Positions 1 to 8,345 of a stretch of DNA of 22,191 nucleotides are shown here, piece by piece (the first letter of the stretch is position 1; each line of letters begins with the position of its first letter). The stretch covers positions 185,578 to 207,768 of the forward strand of contig BFEA01000572.1 of NCBI GenBank assembly GCA_003427395.1, given 5' to 3'. The translations under genes and the position numbers were made by a program. The DNA comes from Chara braunii (Eukaryota; Streptophyta; Charophyceae; Charales; Characeae). The notes beneath the pieces were generated by a model. The model made no database searches. It was not told the origin of the DNA and was given only the letters and a program-made list of their open reading frames with translations.

Positions 1-34
1 TGACGCACATAACTAGAGAAATTGTCCAAAAAAA
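1..34 (+). other. Chimeric copy of the U6 pseudogene tail from 3532-3565
   Basis: These 34 bases are identical to 3532-3565, the 3' part of a U6 snRNA pseudogene plus the first part of its A-run. The identity stops at base 35, where adapter sequence begins. Because the next feature is a sequencing adapter, this is read as a library chimera and not as a genomic duplication. Confidence 0.9.
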
Positions 35-37
35 TCT

Positions 38-56
38 AGATGTGTATAAGAGACAG
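38..56 (+). other. Tn5/Nextera mosaic-end adapter (contaminant)
   Basis: The 19-mer agatgtgtataagagacag is an exact match to the Tn5 transposase mosaic end used in Nextera libraries. The preceding bases atct (34-37) match the end of the other half of the palindromic mate-pair junction adapter. It is not part of the organism's genome. Genomic sequence should be taken to start at about 57. Confidence 0.96.

Positions 57-58
<2 letters not shown>

Positions 59-94
<36 letters not shown>
59..94. repeat. (CA)n microsatellite
   Basis: Uninterrupted alternating CA, about 18 units, immediately after the adapter. Confidence 0.95.
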
Positions 95-96
<2 letters not shown>

Positions 97-97
<1 letters not shown>

Positions 98-420
98 CAG
101 TACACCTAAAACACAGCTTGGTGGTGTGTCTTATGTGTTTGTGTTATGTATTCTTCAATTTAAAACTTCTGCTAAGCGTCTGTAACAACTCTTCAAATTG
201 CTACATGTGAATCCTAAACTGTTAAAAACAACAGGACTATATTGAGCGTCTTTCATGATAATGTTCATGCTTCATGCTCACTTGCTTAACGCCGGCGGAG
301 TGGGTGGTGTGGGCTACGCCCCCGTAAGAAACCACGGCAAAGATTATTAGTCAAAGGGCTAAAGATCAGTCGAAGTACTCACACGGACTGAAATGGACAT
401 GTAGAGCAGCACACAATCAA
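97..420. other. Unannotated sequence
   Basis: No reading frame, RNA gene or repeat that I can support is visible in this stretch. Confidence 0.6.
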
Positions 421-472
421 CATGCATTCAAAACATGCTCCAAGCAACTCGAACAGTGTGGCAACAAGCAGA

Positions 473-552
473 CTTCAGACAAGAACAAAATTGTTCCGAC
501 TCAAACTTGAGGAGGAACTTCAGACAATCTCAGAACAAAATTGTTCCGACTC
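473..552. repeat. Short direct duplication
   Basis: A segment of about 30 bp with the core gaacaaaattgttccgactc occurs twice, at about 473-502 and 518-552, preceded in both cases by cttcagacaa. The second copy carries a 5-base insertion. It is a local tandem duplication of no known function. Confidence 0.85.
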
Positions 553-572
553 GAATAGATTGACACAAACCA

Positions 573-574
<2 letters not shown>

Positions 575-628
<54 letters not shown>
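575..628. repeat. (AG)n microsatellite
   Basis: About 27 perfect AG units. In translation this gives an Arg-Glu run that creates a spurious 196-residue open frame across 422-1012. Confidence 0.97.
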
Positions 629-631
<3 letters not shown>

Positions 632-678
632 GCATTTAGACTGTATAATAGAAAAAGGAGCGCTTTGGGATGTTCATT

Positions 679-720
679 GCCCGAGTGGTTAACGGTGCAA
701 GGTTGCAAGGTTGGTGCCTC
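679..720 (+). other. tRNA-like A-box fragment, possible SINE remnant
   Basis: The stretch gcccgagtggttaacggtgc at 679-698 closely resembles the D-arm/A-box of a tRNA of the Ser or Leu type. A poor B-box candidate (ggttggtgcc) follows too close for an intact tRNA, so no functional tRNA is called. It may be a truncated SINE head or a tRNA relic. Confidence 0.3.
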
Positions 721-744
721 CGGTGGGGGTCTGGCGAATGTAAA

Positions 745-799
745 GACCAAGCATTTTGCCAGTAGCTGCAATGACCAAGCATTTGCCAGTAGCTGCAGC
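745..799. repeat. 28-bp tandem duplication
   Basis: Two adjacent copies of gaccaagcatt(t)tgccagtagctgca, offset by 28 bp and differing by a T-run indel. Confidence 0.85.
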
Positions 800-841
800 T
801 CTCTTATTCATCATTCCCCAACCCCCGTCGAGCAGCAGCAA

Positions 842-1334
842 TGTCTAATGCCAACACTCTCCCACACACACCATGCACGGTGCACTTACATCATGAAGAC
901 CCTAATAATAGCGGTCGGAGGTATCAATCGGACCATCACTTCGGGTTGGCAGGCGGTCATCGGACTTGCACCCCCAACCTCCTCAATTGCACTTGCATGC
1001 CTAACCAACTGAGTAAGGCCACTTTTTATTTGTGGCTGGAGACATGCTTGATTTTGTTTTCCTCTTTTTTGGGGGGGAGGGGGGGAACTCGATTGTTTTT
1101 CACCCAAGCAGGAACACCCAATATTGATATGTCACATCAAAAGGTTTTTCCAGATTGAGACAGGTATCATCATCACCCCAACAACCACCATCTCTTTGCA
1201 CCGCCAGGCTCTTTCTCCTCGCTTGCTTGAGATAGATAAAAGGGCCTGCTTGAATGGAAAAAGAAGTAAACAATTTGCCTCACTCGGCGAACAGCGTTCT
1301 TTTTTTCTCTCAGTAAAGATCTATCCTCACAAAA
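842..1334. other. Unannotated sequence
   Basis: It contains short overlapping open frames of about 100 codons on both strands but no recognisable domain. There are G-rich and T-rich homopolymer stretches at 1063-1085. Nothing else can be supported. Confidence 0.5.
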
Positions 1335-1409
1335 GAGCAAAAACAGCTTCCTTTTCTTCATTAACTCGACGCACGGAGCAAAAACAGCCTCCATTTCATC
1401 ATTAACTGG
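1335..1409. repeat. Direct duplication of about 34 bp
   Basis: A segment beginning gagcaaaaacagc and ending cattaact occurs at 1335-1368 and again at 1376-1409, offset by 41 bp, with about four mismatches. Confidence 0.8.
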
Positions 1410-1520
1410 AAATGCCAGACGTATGCCAAGGCACGCTGCCCCTCTTCTCTATGATCAACGATGCGAAAAACATGCTGCGCACTTGACGTGCGTAACGTAT
1501 CAAAGTCATTGGTTTATCAT

Positions 1521-1545
1521 CGAGACGATTTCGGGCAAAAGAAAT

Positions 1546-1580
<35 letters not shown>

Positions 1581-1859
1581 AGTACATATTCACCGCGGCA
1601 TGCGGATCCGCAATTACTAGCGATTCCAACTTCATGTTCTCGAGTTGCAAAGAACAATCCGAACTGAGGCAATGTTTCAGGATTCGCTCCGCCTTATCCT
1701 ATTGTCATTGCCATTGTAGCACGTGTGTAGCCCAGCCCATAAGGGCCATGCGGACTTGACGTCATCCCCACCTTCCTCCAGTATATCACTGGCAGTTTTT
1801 TGTGAGTGCAGCACATCGTTGCGATGTCTTGGCAACACAAAACGAGGGTTGCGCTCGTT
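1521..1859 (-). pseudogene. rrn18: Partial mitochondrial small-subunit rRNA (rrn18) pseudogene, nuclear copy
   Basis: On the minus strand this is the 3' part of a bacterial-type SSU rRNA, roughly E. coli positions 1100-1420. Seen directly, as reverse complement, are the universal 1392 site (tgacgggcggtgtgtacaag, 1556-1575), attgtagcacgtgtgtagcc (1713-1732) and tgacgtcatccccaccttcc (1757-1776). Two details point to a plant mitochondrial gene and not to a chloroplast or bacterium: the stem read as ccagtatatcactggcagt, and gattcgctccgccttat. It is broken: the 5' two thirds and the 3' end are missing, about 14 bases are lost near 1700, and the normally conserved cccgggaacg is changed to cccgagtaca. 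Similarity stops abruptly at 1859, next to an A-run. It is read as a NUMT that cannot make a functional rRNA. The start at 1521 is approximate; similarity is firm from 1530. Confidence 0.88.
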
Positions 1860-1957
1860 AAAAAAGGTTGACGGCTGCTGACGGGATGCGCACTACTCCA
1901 TCCCCCGCAGATGTTCTTCTTAGCCAGCCAAGATGTGGCAGTTTCTGCATGCTCATG

Positions 1958-1996
1958 TGAACTGATGGTCGCAACCCAGAACTTCGGGGGGGGTGA

Positions 1997-2059
<63 letters not shown>

Positions 2060-2089
2060 GTCAACTCATGGTCGCAGCACAGAACTTCG
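1958..2089. repeat. 29-bp direct repeats flanking a (GA)n tract
   Basis: The segment aactgatggtcgcaacccag...acttcg (1958-1986) recurs with four mismatches at 2061-2089. The two copies bracket the (AG)n tract. This could be slippage-linked duplication or a target duplication. Confidence 0.75.
1999..2055. repeat. (AG)n microsatellite
   Basis: About 28 AG units, preceded by a G-run of eight. Confidence 0.97.
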
Positions 2090-2169
2090 TGTGGAGAGGT
2101 GGAGAGAGACGGAAAGAGCACTTTCGACGGATCTGGTTGGATGTAATGGCATGGCAGTGCGGTTTTCAT

Positions 2170-2640
2170 GGTAGCACCGTAGTAGACTGCTTAGTTGTGC
2201 GATCATATTATTAGACAGTTTCTGAGGCTTTTGTGAACTGGGGAAGTAAAGCAAGATGCTTTTCCTCTATGTTGGCGGAAAGTGGCCAGTTTCTAACTGC
2301 TTTTGCTGTACACGAGTGGAGATTTGTGAGATGTGGTGCTCTGCAATCTATGTCGTTGTGGTTGCAGTGTGATGCTAGAGGGAGACCAGTGCAAAGTTTT
2401 GTTTTGCCTTTCTTTTCCACAATGAGCTTTTTGAATTTTTTGCTTGTTGTTGGGCAAAAAGAAAAAAAGACAAGAAAAGGAAAGAAAGGAAGAAAAAGAA
2501 AAGTGATATGCAACTTCAAGCTTCACACTCTTTGCGCATCCTCCTCTCTTAGGACCTCGCGAAGATAGCATATTTTCTGTAACATCAAGACTCCCACCTG
2601 TAGTCGTGAAGAAGTTTAAATTTCATGTCCAAATACATGT
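2170..2640. other. Unannotated sequence with a purine tract
   Basis: No gene is recognised. A nearly pure A+G tract lies at 2453-2505. Open frames here of about 100 codons on both strands are not supported by any domain. Confidence 0.5.
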
Positions 2641-2685
2641 AGATTGATTGGAATTGGGAAAAGACACACACACACACATACAAAA

Positions 2686-2686
<1 letters not shown>

Positions 2687-2763
<77 letters not shown>
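2687..2763. repeat. (GA)n microsatellite
   Basis: About 37 GA units, the longest in the window. It follows a short (CA)n at 2664-2679. It forms the left border of the foldback array that begins at 2771. Confidence 0.97.
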
Positions 2764-2766
<3 letters not shown>

Positions 2767-2838
2767 TGTGCTCCACTCCACAACATTACATCCATTTCGG
2801 CTCTATTTTAAACTGATACATTCAATATTAGGCTCGCC

Positions 2839-2920
2839 GTCCTTTGGGACATTCGTTAAAATTGGAATGATGCAAAGAACATTAGCATGGCCCCTGCGCA
2901 AGGATGATATGCATAAATCA
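2839..2920 (+). pseudogene. U6: U6 snRNA pseudogene A (3' truncated)
   Basis: It matches U6 from the 5' hairpin (gtcctttgggac) through taaaattggaatgatgcaaa and attagcatggcccctgcgca to about base 82, then ends. It lacks the last 20 or so bases and the T-run terminator. It lies inside the first foldback unit: the unit sequence attaggctcgcc on its left is repeated as attgggcttgcc on its right, which looks like an imperfect target-site duplication of about 14 bp. No TATA box or plant upstream sequence element precedes it. It is read as a retro-inserted pseudogene, not a functional spliceosomal RNA gene. Confidence 0.85.
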
Positions 2921-3013
2921 AACAACATTGGGCTTGCCAAAATGGACCTGTTTGGAAAAGACGTGCAACTGCATGTCGACGTTTTGTAGTGCAGCAAGGC
3001 GCAGAGAGAGAGA

Positions 3014-3029
3014 GGGGGGGGGGGGGGGG
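3014..3029. repeat. Poly(G) run
   Basis: Sixteen G following a short GA tract, at the left border of foldback copy 2. Confidence 0.95.
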
Positions 3030-3470
3030 CTCCATTGCGCTGCACAGTATATGCATTTGGACGCTTTAACCCTACAAATCTGAAATGTAAATGCAAGTCA
3101 ACTGTCCGTATTGGAGGGATGCAGAGAGAGAGAGAGAGAGAAAGAGAAAGGGTCTCACTTCACCCCATAACGCTGCATATATGTCGAAGGTTTTTGAACC
3201 CGCTACATTCAAACTGTTGGGCTCATCCAAATGAATTTGGTCAACAAAGCGTCGAAAAGCATATCGATGGTCCTAATGGAGTAAGGAGTCAGAGAGAGAA
3301 AGAAAGAGCGAGTATCCGGGTTGATTCCACGACACTCTACATGCATTTGGATGCCTTTTGAACCCGATTGAATTCAAAATATTTGTTAACTCAAATGAAC
3401 CTTGTTAAGAAAGTGTCAAAATGCTTATCAACTTTTTAGTCGAGGCATCGAGGGAGAGGGAGATGGAGAG

Positions 3471-3580
3471 GTCATTTGAAACATCCGTTAAAATTGGAAC
3501 GAAGAAGCTCAGTATGGCCCTTGCACAAGGATGACGCACATAACTAGAGAAATTGTCCAAAAAAAAAAAAAAAAAAAAAA
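3471..3580 (+). pseudogene. U6: U6 snRNA pseudogene B with 3' poly(A)
   Basis: Near full length: acatccgttaaaattggaac, a degraded central region, agtatggcccttgcacaagg and atgacgcaca lead to gttcc-like gtcc, followed by 22 A (3559-3580). A functional U6 gene would have T residues here. A poly(A) tail directly after the RNA 3' end is the hallmark of LINE-type retroinsertion of a small RNA. It sits between a GA-rich tract and foldback copy 5. The tail of this copy was duplicated artefactually to 1-34. Confidence 0.88.
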
Positions 3581-3775
3581 GGATCTTGTTGCATTCGACG
3601 TCACTTTACATGCATTTGGACGTTTTTTGAACCTGATAGATTCAATGTTGGATTGATTCAGTGTTGGGCTTATTCAATGTTGTACTCGCCCAAATGCATG
3701 TGAGCGAAAAAGCAGGCAAATGCTTCTCATTAGTTTGTAGAGGGGAGAGAGAGAGAAGGGGAGGGGGGGGGGGGA

Positions 3776-3870
3776 GACCTTTGGGACCGTTAAATTAGAA
3801 TAATGCAAAGAAGATTAGCAGACCCCAGGGCAAGGATCATGGCACATAAACTGAAGAATGGTTCAAAATT
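3776..3870 (+). pseudogene. U6: U6 snRNA pseudogene C (near full length, diverged)
   Basis: gacctttgggaccgttaaat is followed by gaataatgcaaagaagatta, gcagacccc, gggcaaggat and ggttcaaaatt, in U6 order along its whole length. The conserved tggccc is altered to agacccc, and several positions are deleted. It starts directly after a G/GA-rich tract. No upstream U6 promoter is seen. It differs from copies A and B at different positions, so it is likely an independent insertion or an old duplicate. Confidence 0.82.
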
Positions 3871-4258
3871 TCAAGGAAAAAGGAGACAAAGAGAAAAGAA
3901 ATAAAGAGCGAGGGGGAGAGAGAGACACACAAAGAGAGAGAGGGAGAAGGTCTCACTCCACTTCATAACCCTCTACACTGGCCACTTCCTAAACCTGATA
4001 CGTTCAGTGTTGGGGTTGCCCTAATTGACCTGGCGGACAAGGGGTGCAAATGCATGTCGACGGTTCTGTAGTGGAGAGAAAGAGAGAAAGAGAGAGAGAG
4101 AGATGACCTTGCCCACTCCACGCCACACTATACGCATTTGGACGCTTTTTTAACTCATTTGCACGTTATTTGAACCCAACACATTTGTAATATTGGTTTC
4201 ACCTAAATGAACATGAGTCGTAAAGCGCTCACATGCATGTCGATTGTTTGGAGTGGAG

Positions 4259-4794
4259 GGAGGTGTGCATACAGACACACACACACGCACACGTATACAC
4301 ACACACGGACGAAGTTATGGAAAACAACGCAAGAAAACAAAACAGATACAAAGAAAAATAAAGAAAAAATCATTTTAAAAAAAAGTTGACGGTGCGGCCC
4401 TCTATCCAAATTTGACAAAGTATCAAGTTTTTTTTTAGGGTTTGTTACATGAGGTCTCGCACCACTATGCTTGACATTGACGAAAGACAAAAATCATGAG
4501 GGTGTATCACATTGAAATTTTGTTTCAAAGTACTACGAATTATGTTTTGTCGGTATGATCGACTTTTTTTTTCCATAAAAGAATAACTTTTATATTTTTT
4601 ATGATATATTATGTCATATATGTGTTGTATCTTCGTTATTCTATACACTTGAACTCTCAATATTCGTGAGTTATTTGAAGAGTTGCAAGTTTTTCATAAT
4701 GATCGTTTTTCCCCTAGTGCATATTTAACACAATGTTCTCTTTGTTGAATATCACCACTTCAAACCTCGACAACTGACAATGTCCGATGAGGGA
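4259..4794. other. Unannotated AT-rich sequence with a (CA)n tract
   Basis: An imperfect (CA)n lies at 4275-4312, and an A-rich stretch lies at 4318-4385. Otherwise no gene or repeat can be supported. Confidence 0.5.
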
Positions 4795-6935
4795 TACAAA
4801 CCATTCATAATTTTGACCATCTTAGGTCTTTCATGATTTTCAAGGTGTATTTAGAGGTGGTGGATGAATTTTTTCAAACCATTCATGGTTTTCACCACTC
4901 CATGTTCTTTCATGATTTTCAAGTTGAGATAGATGTTTTCATGTTATTTATTACTTCAGGTTTATTCATGATTTTTATGTTGCTTTTGCATTGGGGGGGG
5001 GTGTTTTAATACAGTCCATAATATTCACCACTTCGGGCATATTCATGATTTTTATGAAGCACTTTATGCATCAGGCAGGGGTGTTTTCATACCATTGGTG
5101 ATTTTCGCCACTGAAGGTTCGTTCATGATTTTCACGATGTTCTTTATACATCATAAAAACCATGAACGAACTTGACGTGGTGTCATTCATGATCTTCACT
5201 GCTTCAAGAATATTCATGATTTTCATGATGTTTTTGTACATCGGGAGGGTGTTTTCATATCGTTCATAATCTTTGTCATTTTAAGTCTGTTCATATTTTT
5301 CATAATACTCGTAAATAATTGAAAGGCACCCCCCCTACGGTGGTTGGGGGGAGTATTTTCATACCGTTCATGATTTTTATTAATTGCAGTCCGTTTTTTA
5401 TTTTCATAATGTTTTTTATGCATCAGGAGTGAATGTTTTTATACTATTCAATATTTTAATTACTTCAGGTTCGTTTATGATTTTTTTGATGTTTTTTATC
5501 CATCAGGATGGGGATGTTTTCATATCATTTATCATCTTCAACACTTCGGGTCCGTTTATAATTTTCATAATGTTATTAATACATCATTAAAATTATTAAT
5601 CATTAAAATCATTAATGAACCTTAGATGATGAAGTTCATGAATAGTTTGAAAGCACCCCTTCTTCGGGTGCTTTCATATCATTCAAACATCCTTTCGGGT
5701 GCTTTCATACATTCATGATGTTCACCACTTCAAGTTTGTTCATTATATTTATAATGATCTATATGCATCAGAGGGGAGATTTTCATATCATTCACGATGT
5801 TCACACTTCAGACCCGTTCATTATTTTCATGATGCATAAACAATATTATGAAAATTATAAACGAACTTGAAGTTGTGAAGATTATGAATGGTATTAAAAC
5901 ACTTTCTTGGACATCGGGTGATGATGTTTTTATAAGATTCGTGATGTTTATCATTTCAAGTTCATTTATGATTTCCGCGACATAGTTTATGCATCACAAA
6001 GGGGGTTACTTTTATATAATTTTCGATTTTCATGCACTTCAGGTTCGTTTATGATTTTCATTATGTTTTTTATGCATTATGAAAATTATGAACGAACGTG
6101 AAATGGTGTTATTCATTATCTTCATTACTTCATATTTGTTCATAATTATGAAGAGCATGCAGTGATTTCATACCACTCATGATGTCTATCACTTCAAGTC
6201 CGTTTACGATTTTCATGATGCTCTTTGTGTAGAAGGGGGAAAGTGTTTTCATACCATTCAAGATTTTCACCACTTCAAGTTCAGTTACTATTTTCATTAT
6301 ACTCTTTATCTATCAGGGGGGGGGGATACTTCCATTTCATTCATCATCTTCATTACTTCAAGTCCGTTCATCATTTTCATATTGTTAATACATCACTAAA
6401 ATTATAAATGAACATGACGTGGTGAAGATCATGAATGATCTGAAAGCGTTCCGTCGGATGTTTTCATATCATTCAAACACACTTATTGGTGTTTTAATAT
6501 CATTCATTATGTTCACCAGTTCATATCTAGTCATTATTTTCTTCATGTTATTTATGCATCTGAGAGGGCGTTTTCATATCATTCAAGATGTTTTTTCTTC
6601 AGGTATGTTTATTATTTTCATGATGAATAAGAAGCATTACGAAAATCGTGAAAAAGCAAGAAGTGGTGAAGATCGTGAATAGTCAAAAAGTAATTTTCCG
6701 ACCAACGAGGACTGGTGCTTTTATGACATTCATGGTGTGCATTCATGATTTTCGTGATGCTCGTTATGCATCAAAGGGGAGGTACTTTCATACAATTAAT
6801 TATCTTCACACACTTTGTGTTTATTCATGATTGTCATCATATTTTTTATACATCATGAAAATTATGAACGAACTTGAAGTGGTGTTATTTATGATTTTCT
6901 CCACTTCATATTTGTTCATGGTTCTAAAGAGGATG
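4795..6935. repeat. Degenerate array of about 80-bp units, with inverted copies
   Basis: About 2.1 kb built from variants of one unit: cttcaggttcgttcatgatt, ttcatgatg, a short T-rich piece, tgcatcaggggggtg, ttttcataccattcatgat and ttcaccact. Successive ttcatgattttca cores near 4831, 4910, 4966, 5043, 5123 and 5213 are mostly 77-90 bp apart. In several places the core is immediately followed by its reverse complement, as at 5117-5171, 5556-5630, 6035-6108, 6596-6668 and 6821-6888, giving hairpin units. G-runs in the units vary in length. Short open frames across it are not coding. It could be a diverged satellite or serial insertions of a foldback element. Confidence 0.85.
6035..6108. repeat. 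Clear hairpin unit of the AT-rich array
   Basis: The left arm caggttcgtttatgattttc pairs with the right arm gaaaattatgaacgaacgtg around a T-rich loop, with over 20 bp pairing and few mismatches. It is the best-preserved foldback version of the unit. Confidence 0.8.
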
Positions 6936-7560
6936 AAAATCATGAAACTTCAAGGGGGGATTGAGATTGAAATCCTGAAGGAAAAAAACAAGTTTTCAGA
7001 ATGGGGTTCAAAACTTTCAGATAACAGTAAATTATGAAAATTTTCAAGCATATAAAAAGTATATAAGTTTCTAAACATTTATTTTTAAAACTGCAATGAC
7101 TATAAATAAAATATTTTACTATATTTTATCACAATGAATGTTCATAGTCTCCTCACGAATCCATGATTCAAAACATGGTTTTCAAAACAAGCAAAACAAC
7201 TTAATTTTTTTACTTTATAATTTTCGTTTATTAAATTTTACGTACTCTAATACCGTTGGTGAGACATTATGAAAATATATATTCACACGCTTTAGTGTCA
7301 GGGCGAAGCGCGTATTTAGGAAGACCTTCCCCTGCACGTGAACATGATTTCACAACTTTGGACAATGAAATAATCAGTAATACTCATGCATGGCATATTG
7401 AAAAACGGACAAACATAATGCTAACGATGCATTGACTTAAAAAAATATCAACATAGACTTAACAAACAGAGTCGGGCGCAGTCAAACCTTCCCCCCCCCT
7501 AAGAAAAAAAAAATAAATGTTGAATCAATAAAAAAACAATGTCATGATGGGTTCATATTC
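6936..7560. other. Unannotated AT-rich sequence
   Basis: Left flank of the hAT-like element. It holds homopolymer A and T runs and a C-run (about 7490-7498). I see no gene. Confidence 0.5.
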
Positions 7561-7881
7561 CCACAGAGCAGGGTAACCAGTATTCGGGACGGGCCGAACG
7601 CCCGAACCCGAACGCCTGAACGTATGGGACCCCTTGGGGATGCGATCGGCCGTTCGGGCCGAACGCGGACCCGAAAAAAATTAATAATAATAATAAAATA
7701 AATCCTCAAAAAAATCTAAAAAAAAGATATGTTATGAAGAAAAATAAACTAAACAAGATTTGCCTGAGCATTAAATCCAAATTCCTTGCTGAATTTGAAA
7801 TAAAAATAAAATATAAAAAATAAATATTAATAATAAAAATAACAAAAAATAAAAAAAGAATTAAATTTAGTTAGTTCACGA

Positions 7882-8222
7882 GCACGTTTTCGACACCGCC
7901 ATCTTTGACGATTTTTTTTTTTTTTTTTTGATAGCTCAATGCACTGAAAATTTATATATGTATACTTCACATAATGCAAAATACACTAAAAAAGTTTCAA
8001 AAAATAATAAAATTGTTTAGACCCCGAACTAAAGTGAAAACAAAACGTAAAAAGTGAAAAAAAACGTGTTTGGGCAAGCACGTTTTGAGACCGCTATCTT
8101 TGGCGATTTTTAATTATTATTTGGCTGATGCAAATGAATTGAAAATTTATCGGCGTGTACCGCACGTTGTAGAGAACTCATAAAAAAAAATTCAGAAAAA
8201 CAAAATCTTGTTAGGCCCCGAA
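7882..8222. repeat. Internal duplication of about 195 bp inside the hAT-like element
   Basis: gcacgttttcgacaccgcca (7882) is repeated as gcacgttttgagaccgctat (8078). The following gaaaatttat and (g)accccgaa blocks recur at the same spacing (8021 against 8215). The element's core is therefore a diverged tandem duplication. Confidence 0.75.
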
Positions 8223-8281
8223 ATAATTTTTGGCGGGGGTCGAACGCCGTCGGGGTCGGACCCCGTACGAGACCCCGAACG

Positions 8282-8325
8282 CCCGTACGTACGGAGGTCT
8301 GCCCGGGGACCTCCGTACGTACGGG
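8282..8325. repeat. Perfect 18-bp GC-rich hairpin next to the right hAT terminus
   Basis: Arms cccgtacgtacggaggtc (8282-8299) and gacctccgtacgtacggg (8308-8325) are perfect inverted complements around an 8-base loop. The hairpin ends directly before the right terminal repeat. It may serve as a subterminal transposase-binding or structural element. Confidence 0.9.
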
Positions 8326-8345
8326 CTGGTAACCCTGCTACAGAG

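Larger units (their letters stand above)
2771..4258. repeat. Array of seven GA-bordered foldback (MITE-like) elements
   Basis: Approximate copies are 2771-2996, 3030-3118, 3154-3282, 3323-3445, 3583-3744, 3952-4076 and 4112-4258. The left end reads like ctccactccacaac followed by tacatgcatttggacg. The right end reads gcaaatgcatgtcgacgg followed by gtagtggag, which is the reverse complement of the left end. Each copy is therefore a terminal-inverted-repeat element of about 90-160 bp with arms of about 33 bp. The middle carries a conserved gatacattcaatgttgggct. Nearly every copy is bordered on both sides by (GA)n or GA-rich sequence. Copies are strongly diverged. Two explanations remain: repeated insertion of a MITE into GA repeats, or amplification of a satellite unit that contains (GA)n. 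No transposase is present. Confidence 0.75.
7569..8337. mobile_element. hAT-like non-autonomous transposon (MITE), 769 bp
   Basis: The left end cagggtaaccag (7569-7580) and right end ctggtaaccctg (8326-8337) are inverted repeats matching at 11 of 12 positions. The element is flanked by ccacagag (7561-7568) and ctacagag (8338-8345), a duplication of 8 bp matching at 7 of 8. An 8-bp target duplication with CAGGGT-type ends is characteristic of the hAT superfamily. Both subterminal regions are GC-rich, with repeated cgaacgcc motifs and foldback potential, around an AT-rich core. The core contains no open frame, so movement would need a transposase in trans. The near-intact duplication suggests a fairly recent insertion compared with the decayed repeats around it. 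Confidence 0.85.

Noticed and set aside
422-1012. 196-codon open frame on the plus strand
   Set aside because: It is held open by the (AG)n tract and has no domain; the minus strand is equally open there.
1521-1859. Bacterial contamination or a chloroplast 16S gene
   Set aside because: The helix read as ccagtatatcactgg and the neighbouring motif match plant mitochondrial rRNA; the fragment is truncated and embedded in eukaryotic repeats.
1-3566. True 3.5-kb-spaced direct repeat or LTR pair
   Set aside because: Only 34 bases match and an intact sequencing adapter directly follows the first copy.
2839-3870. Functional U6 snRNA genes
   Set aside because: No TATA box or plant upstream element, no T-run terminator, truncation or A-tail, and substitutions in conserved positions.
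4430-4445. Telomere-like tttttttagggttt
   Set aside because: Single occurrence with no tandem array of the heptamer.
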